22,329 bases of DNA from Saccoglossus kowalevskii (taxonomy: Eukaryota > Hemichordata > Enteropneusta > Harrimaniidae), in assembly GCF_000003605.2 (NCBI RefSeq), contig NW_003135339.1, positions 517,127 to 539,455 on the forward strand, written 5' to 3'. A program made the position numbers and the translations under genes. The notes beneath the pieces were generated by a model. The model saw nothing but the letters and a program-made list of their open reading frames with translations. It searched no databases and was not told where the DNA came from. Within the stretch, counting starts at the first letter, position 1; every line of letters begins with the position of its first letter. Shown here one piece after another: positions 17,828 through 22,329 of this stretch.

Positions 17828-18895
17828 ACTCGTCCATCTAAAAAGTTAACTAACATCAAAGATGTCAAATGCTACCTCAACACCGTTACTATTGCCAAAG
17901 ATGGTCTACTTGTAGTCAAGCATACTGACCCATTCTTTCCACCACGCGAATGCATTGCAGTACCTCGCCAGGTGTTAGATGGCCTCCTGACAGCAATTCA
18001 TATTCATCTCAGTCACCCGTCTGTTACCAAATGAAGCAGGTTGTTCATCGTTATTTTTTCACACTAGACATGGACAAGGCAATTCAACATGTATCCACCT
18101 CTTGTCACCAGTGTGCCTCACTTAACAAAGTACCTCACACCATTTTGTTAAGCAATCAAATTCCAATCCACCAGAGTCTGTGGGCAGTTTATATGCGGCA
18201 GATGTAATCAAATGTAAAAGACAGTTACGTTAATTCTCGCATTGGTTCAAGAGGCTTATCGTCACGTGAAATGTGGACCCAAAGAGACCAATTTACCAAT
18301 TATCAGCTTCCTATTAATGAACGTTTGGCTAACCATCAAACCAGTGAATATCAAAAGCCCCTAAAATAAAAACCACCACTACACCCAAGCTAGAAGTTGG
18401 GGACTTTGTCTATCTACACTGCGACCACAATAAATCAGTGTCCGTGATCGCTACTTAGTGACTGGTGTCGATGGCCAATGGCGCAAAATCCTCAACTTCC
18501 GCGGTAATCGTGGGTAATCAACTCAGACACACGTTATATCGTGTCAAAGAGTCAGAATGTTACATCTCGTACCTTCTCCAAAAGATACCGATCAAAACCC
18601 TGTGTCTCACCTTCCTGATGAAGACGAAACTCCACTATCTTCAACACCCTCCACCAGTACCACCAAGTATACCTTAAGATCTCACACCGGCAACAGGTTG
18701 CACTGACACTCTTTTAGAAACTGAGTCACAAAGTATTGGTTCAGTCAACCCAATATTGTTGACTCCTAGAAACCTAACACCAACATCCCCAGTTGAAGGT
18801 ACTCCAATTGACGTACAGCCCGTTCAACGTACACGATCAAGCGGTAACCGCCAACTTCCAGGATATTTAAAATTTAATGTCATGGACTTTTAAGT
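17828..18895 (+). pseudogene. Integrase remnant: zinc-binding domain and C-terminal part, catalytic core missing
   Basis: The first block (to 18032) includes [11 protein letters not shown], with the two zinc-binding histidine positions of the HHCC domain, and ends at a TGA. After a frameshift comes STSCHQCASL, whose two cysteine codons lie at 18103 and 18112. The sequence reaches KCKRQL near 18222 and then at once SRGLSSREMWTQRDQF, which belongs after the catalytic core. The DDE core is therefore deleted. Weak C-terminal blocks follow (VGDFVYLHC near 18397, then a TRSSGNRQLPGYL-like end near 18835-18870). Confidence 0.7.
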
Positions 18896-19026
18896 TTATA
18901 TTCAGTTTTAATTATTGTTTTGCCTTTTCAACAGTCCTGTATTATCATGTAGTGACTCGTTATTCTTCGTACGTTTTCTTTGAACATTTCGAAAGTTGTT
19001 AAAGACAATAAGTGGTTACGACACTA

Positions 19027-19203
19027 TGTGTGTTTATTTTATTTACAGTCGTGTTAACACCCTCTCGTGTTCGCTTTACATTATACTACGCATGCTCTGT
19101 TCTCTCTCGTTTTGTGTTTCCCCGCCATGTTGGTTCTGTTTTCCCGTTGAGAAATAAACGGAGTTACTCGTGTCTGGTTGTAGTCCAAGCTCTGTATACA
19201 ACA
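19027..19203 (+). repeat. Probable 3' LTR of the gypsy-type element
   Basis: It begins TGTGTGTTTATTT and ends TATACAACA, i.e. TGT...ACA ends. It contains AATAAA at 19153-19158 in a position fitting LTR polyadenylation, and starts about 130 bases after the last coding block. No second copy exists in the window to prove it, and no strong polypurine tract precedes it. Confidence 0.35.
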
Positions 19204-20450
19204 GGTCTGTGTCCATACTGGCATTGTACTTTGGATTCCGTTCATTTGTCTGATTATGCTACTCGTACACCCGCTCGTCCATATGTCCGACCATCCATGC
19301 AATCTCTTAAATGCATCGACCAAATTCATATACATTTCATACATAGACAATGTATTATGATCGGCAGATGCATGTGTTTTATCTTGATTCTTCCGCATTA
19401 GTTCAAATGTTCTTTTAATTGGGCTTTTCGCCCAAGTTCTGAGTTATGGAAATGCATTGAGCAATATTGTATAAATACAATGATAATGAAATGTATATTT
19501 CACTGTTGATGGTTTAAGCACTTTTAGGTAGAATTTTAGACACAATGTGATTATGAAAATTATGTTCCTTCTAGTATTTGAACATGCATAGAGCAATTCC
19601 GTTCAAATTTCACACAAAAGCAAATTATAATAAAATACATATTCTACTGACATTTTATGGTGGACCATGCATTTTTAATTAGATTTTTGCCTGTATACGT
19701 CATATGGATACGATGTGTTACTGTTACTGTAAGCCCTACAACAAGAGTTCACTCCCATGATGCATCTCACATATGAAATACACAACTGCTATGTTGTTAT
19801 GTTGTCTCTGTTTTAATGTTACTTGCATTGTATGTGATAGGATGCATTTGTTGTTAATGTCAATAGTCATACAAATCATCTCCAAAGATGCATAGAGAAG
19901 GGGGTGCACATCTTTGATGATACAAGTCAACATAACATACATTTATATGCGTTTATATTGACACAGAAAAATTATCGGTAATTGACCATGGTAAAAGAAA
20001 TTGTGGAATTTGTTTTCGATCTAAAATAATATCATGATCTTCGGTAACTTCTAAACATACTCCTTGCAGCATATCACATATAATCACATCTTCGCTTTTA
20101 AGTTATTTTGTCAAATATTAAAAAATAACTTCATTAGTATTCATCTATATATATTTACAGCGTGAGAAGATACTGCTATGAATGATTGATTGCATTGTCC
20201 ACATGTATATATGTTGGCACAGTGTCAGAGGTGAAGAATTCGATCAAATAAATATGAATACATATATCATTTTGTCAACAAATGCAAATACTATAGAGAC
20301 ATATGAATACATATTTCAAAGAAACAATTTTATCAGTTCTTACAGCGCAAGATCACCCTACAAATAATTGACTATAATATACCCCTGGCACTAGTTGAAA
20401 TGTCTGACTGGTCAAGTCTGTAATGTCCAGGAGATTCCACCAAGTTTAAA
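19204..20450. other. AT-rich stretch without recognised genes
   Basis: Only a small hairpin (TTGGGC-TTTTC-GCCCAA, 19419-19435) and short chance open frames. No repeat arms or RNA gene were seen. Confidence 0.4.
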
Positions 20451-20690
20451 ACTAGAGGGACTGCTTCAGCTAGCCTTTTTATTAGTCTCCACAATTACTT
20501 AAATTTTATGTTTAAGATAGACAACGTGGGTCTTACTCCTGCCAGCCAGTTGACGCCTGGAAAAATTGTATCACCCACCTGGTGCACGGCACCTCCGGGG
20601 ATTATGGGTATGTATAGGGAAGCTGACAGTTAGTGTAATTAATTGGAGTGACTAATAAACAGGGGGGCTAGCTGAAGGAGCCCTCTATTT
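20451..20690. mobile_element. ~240-base inverted-repeat element
   Basis: The left arm (20451-20502) and right arm (20630-20690) are reverse complements with small gaps. The clearest blocks are CTTCAGCTAGCC with GGCTAGCTGAAG, and TTTATTAGTCTCC with GGAGTGACTAATAAA. The interior is GC-richer (20525-20605) and does not code. It is a MITE or fold-back element of unknown family. Confidence 0.65.
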
Positions 20691-20727
20691 CATGGCGTCA
20701 CCCCAATTACAGCAAGTGTTTGTTTAG

Positions 20728-21141
20728 GTTAGGCCAATCTTTTATTATCCCTTGTTTCGCGAACCCGCCGAATGAACTAAAGCCGAAAATTAAATAAAAA
20801 TTAATAAATAAAAAATAATTTCTCGCGCCCGCCGACTTGTAAGTGCAACAAATCGCTAAAAAAAAATAATTTTATCTTCATTATTTTTTCGCCCGCCGCA
20901 TAACAAACCCAAGTTGCATTTTCCTGGGAGTATCATGACCGAAGTACCAAAGTCTCGCACACATGAGAAACAAGGTTATACATGAAATAAAATTTTATTT
21001 CATTTCTTCTCTCCGATCAATGATCTCTCTTACAATTCTTTGAGAATCACACAAATCTAATGGAATTTTTTTTAATTTTTTTCCGCCCTTATAAAAACTC
21101 GAGAAACAAGGAATAAAAAAAGTCTGGCTTTAGATAATTAT
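20728..21141. mobile_element. ~410-base inverted-repeat element
   Basis: The left end has GGCCAATCTTTTATTATCCC, then TTGTTTCGCGAA and CCGCCG. The right end read on the other strand has AGCCAGACTTTTTTTATTCC, then TTGTTTCTCGAG and GGGCGG. The interior alternates A/T runs with three CGCCCGCCG-like words (20768, 20826, 20891). No coding capacity; family unknown. Confidence 0.6.
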
Positions 21142-21638
21142 TTGTCCCAAAAGGAGGTTTGTGTCCAAATTTAAGCAGCGAAGCCACATATACCACAGTT
21201 TCCCCCAGCCAATTTCCAATTAGGATACAGAGTGAACTCAATGCCAACACCTAATACACATCAGTACAAAACAACATAAGCATGAGATATGTTATTCAGG
21301 AGAAATGCCTACATACTGAGTGATCACAAAGTGGACAGACAATGTCTCATTGCAAATGAAAGAAGTTAATAAATCACTAACATTCACAATATAGAAGACT
21401 GAACATAGCTAAGCTTAGGGCCCAGGGTAAAGGTAAGCTAATGTAAGTGTCCCAAGCCAAACTCCGCACCAGAAAGTCCCGTACAGGTAACTGTAAGTTT
21501 CTAAACAGCTGACCCACAACATTGTATCCAGTCTGTGATAACCGGTGCTTCCAGGAAAGAGGTCTCAGAGGTAATGAGAAATGAATGTCATGGTCTAATG
21601 CTGCACTAAATCTTGGCTTCAAGCCCCCCTGAAAGACG
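21142..21638. other. Stretch without a recognised gene
   Basis: More balanced base composition than its surroundings. A minus-strand open frame (21377-21697) has no motif I recognise and overlaps the minisatellite. It could be a fragment of an unrecognised repeat. Confidence 0.35.
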
Positions 21639-21814
21639 TCAGCATTTGTGGTGCAAAATGTGAAACTAGAGTGCAAATTAGGGAAAAAGTGTTGCAAATT
21701 GCGAAACTAGAGTGAGTTGTGAAATAGTGAATTGTAAGTTGTGAAATAGTGGTGCAAAGTGTGAAATTAGATTACAAAGTAGTGGAATAGTAGTGTAAAA
21801 TGTGAAACTAGAGT

Positions 21815-21995
21815 TGTAACGTTATTGCCTCGTATACATTGCCCCTTGTATTGCAAGAGCTACGGCTCCTCTTTATGTAATGGTATGTTCCATTACGCAT
21901 GGTGGTCAGTAAAAGTATTACTGCCGGGCATTGCCTGAGGTCATCCTTGTGTACGATCTTTATTCTTTTGAATACAAAATCAAGTAGACTTTACA
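21815..21995 (+). mobile_element. Copia-type LTR (181 bases) inside the minisatellite
   Basis: It begins TGTAACG and ends CTTTACA, so the termini TGTAA/TTACA form a perfect five-base inverted repeat. Immediately after the end is TGGTATCAGA, the start of the primer-binding site typical of Ty1/copia elements. The interior is unlike the flanking repeats. Only about 25 bases of internal element follow before the minisatellite resumes, so this is a truncated 5' end and not a clean solo LTR. Confidence 0.65.
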
Positions 21996-22010
21996 TGGTA
22001 TCAGAAGTGG
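21996..22010 (+). other. Primer-binding site of the copia-type element
   Basis: TGGTATCAGAAGTGG directly abuts the LTR end. The TGGTATCAGA core would pair with the 3' end of a tRNA primer to start minus-strand synthesis. The exact tRNA cannot be named without the host tRNA set. Confidence 0.6.
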
Positions 22011-22329
22011 TCTTGTTGCTAAATGAATGCACAAAGTGCAAAATATTGGAATAGTGATGCAAAGTGTGAAACTAGGGTGTGAAGTTTGAAACTATAGTGC
22101 AAAGTAGTGGAATAGTGGTGCCCAATGCCTGCAACCATAGTGTACATTAGTAATGCAAACAGTGAAACAAGAGTAGTGGAATATTGGTGAAAAGTGTGAA
22201 ACTTAGAGTGCAAAGCAGTGAGAAAGTGATACTAAGTGTGAATATAAGGTGCAAACAAGTGGGAAAGTGGTACAAAGTGTGTCTCTGAGTAGCAAAGTAG
22301 AGAAAAAGTCATTCAAAGTGTGAATATAA

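Larger units (their letters stand above)
15280..19203 (+). mobile_element. Defective Ty3/gypsy-type LTR retrotransposon
   Basis: Fragments occur in the order Gag, zinc knuckle, aspartic protease, RNase H, integrase, then a probable 3' LTR, which is the Ty3/gypsy order. Reverse transcriptase is absent: the sequence passes from the pre-RT spacer (about 17040) to the RNase H start (about 17080). The integrase passes from just after its zinc-binding domain (about 18225) to the C-terminal region, losing the DDE core. Several frameshifts and stops break what remains. No 5' LTR was found. The element cannot be autonomous. The family attribution rests on Gag, protease and RNase H/integrase wording. 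Confidence 0.85.
21639..22329 (+). repeat. Degenerate ~41-base minisatellite, running off the window
   Basis: Words GTGCAAAGTGTGAAACTAGA and GTGCAAAGTAGTGGAATAGTG alternate with substitutions and small gaps to the last base. The array is split by the LTR at 21815-21995; repeats lie at 21639-21814 and from about 22019 on. Open frames across it are low-complexity products of the repeat. Confidence 0.8.

Noticed and set aside
19419-19435. TTGGGC-TTTTC-GCCCAA hairpin as a bacterial-type terminator
   Set aside because: Surroundings are animal nuclear DNA with no gene ending here; no U-run follows.
21377-21697. 106-codon minus-strand open frame
   Set aside because: No motif, and its start overlaps the minisatellite; no splice or homology support.
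1-22329. CRISPR arrays, tRNA or rRNA genes, bacterial operons
   Set aside because: No regularly spaced identical repeats with unique spacers, no cloverleaf with conserved loops and no rRNA-like blocks were seen on either strand.

Overview
The window looks like AT-rich nuclear DNA from an animal, most likely a marine invertebrate. The reasons are a spliced caspase gene with GT-AG introns, retroelement remnants of Ty3/gypsy and Ty1/copia type, many short inverted-repeat elements and minisatellites, and no prokaryotic gene organisation. The species cannot be fixed from sequence alone. The gypsy-type Gag resembles elements I recall from amphioxus, bivalves and hemichordates, but that recollection is unverified.

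Layout. Bases 1-4028 hold no convincing gene. They contain an 849-base terminal-inverted-repeat element (546-1394), a palindrome (2262-2296), a hairpin cluster (2674-2752) and a fold-back element with TTAGGG-type repeats in both arms (3122-3335). Bases 4029-11573 carry a complete-looking six-exon executioner caspase of the caspase-6 type on the + strand. Five of its exons are firm; the short first coding exon is inferred from phase and splice signal. The six exons sum to 960 bases: 319 codons plus a stop. Introns 3 and 4 carry two direct copies of one dispersed repeat on either side of the exon with the catalytic histidine. Intron 4 also holds a second dispersed repeat that recurs at 15106. 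Intron 5 has a long hairpin.

Bases 11574-15105 are AT-rich and without recognised genes. They hold a 34-base minisatellite (11971-12072), a TTAA-flanked miniature element (12868-13023) and a TA-flanked one (14065-14258). Bases 15280-19203 are a dead Ty3/gypsy-type retrotransposon with Gag, protease, RNase H and integrase fragments. It has several frameshifts and stops, and lacks the whole reverse transcriptase and the integrase catalytic core. Bases 19204-20450 are featureless. Two neighbouring inverted-repeat elements follow (20451-20690 and 20728-21141). The window ends in a degenerate ~41-base minisatellite (21639-22329, running off the end), interrupted by a 181-base copia-type LTR with an adjoining primer-binding site.

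The only intact gene I can support is the caspase, a cysteine protease of apoptosis. The rest is transposon and repeat sequence in and around it. I found no convincing evidence of an undescribed multi-gene system.
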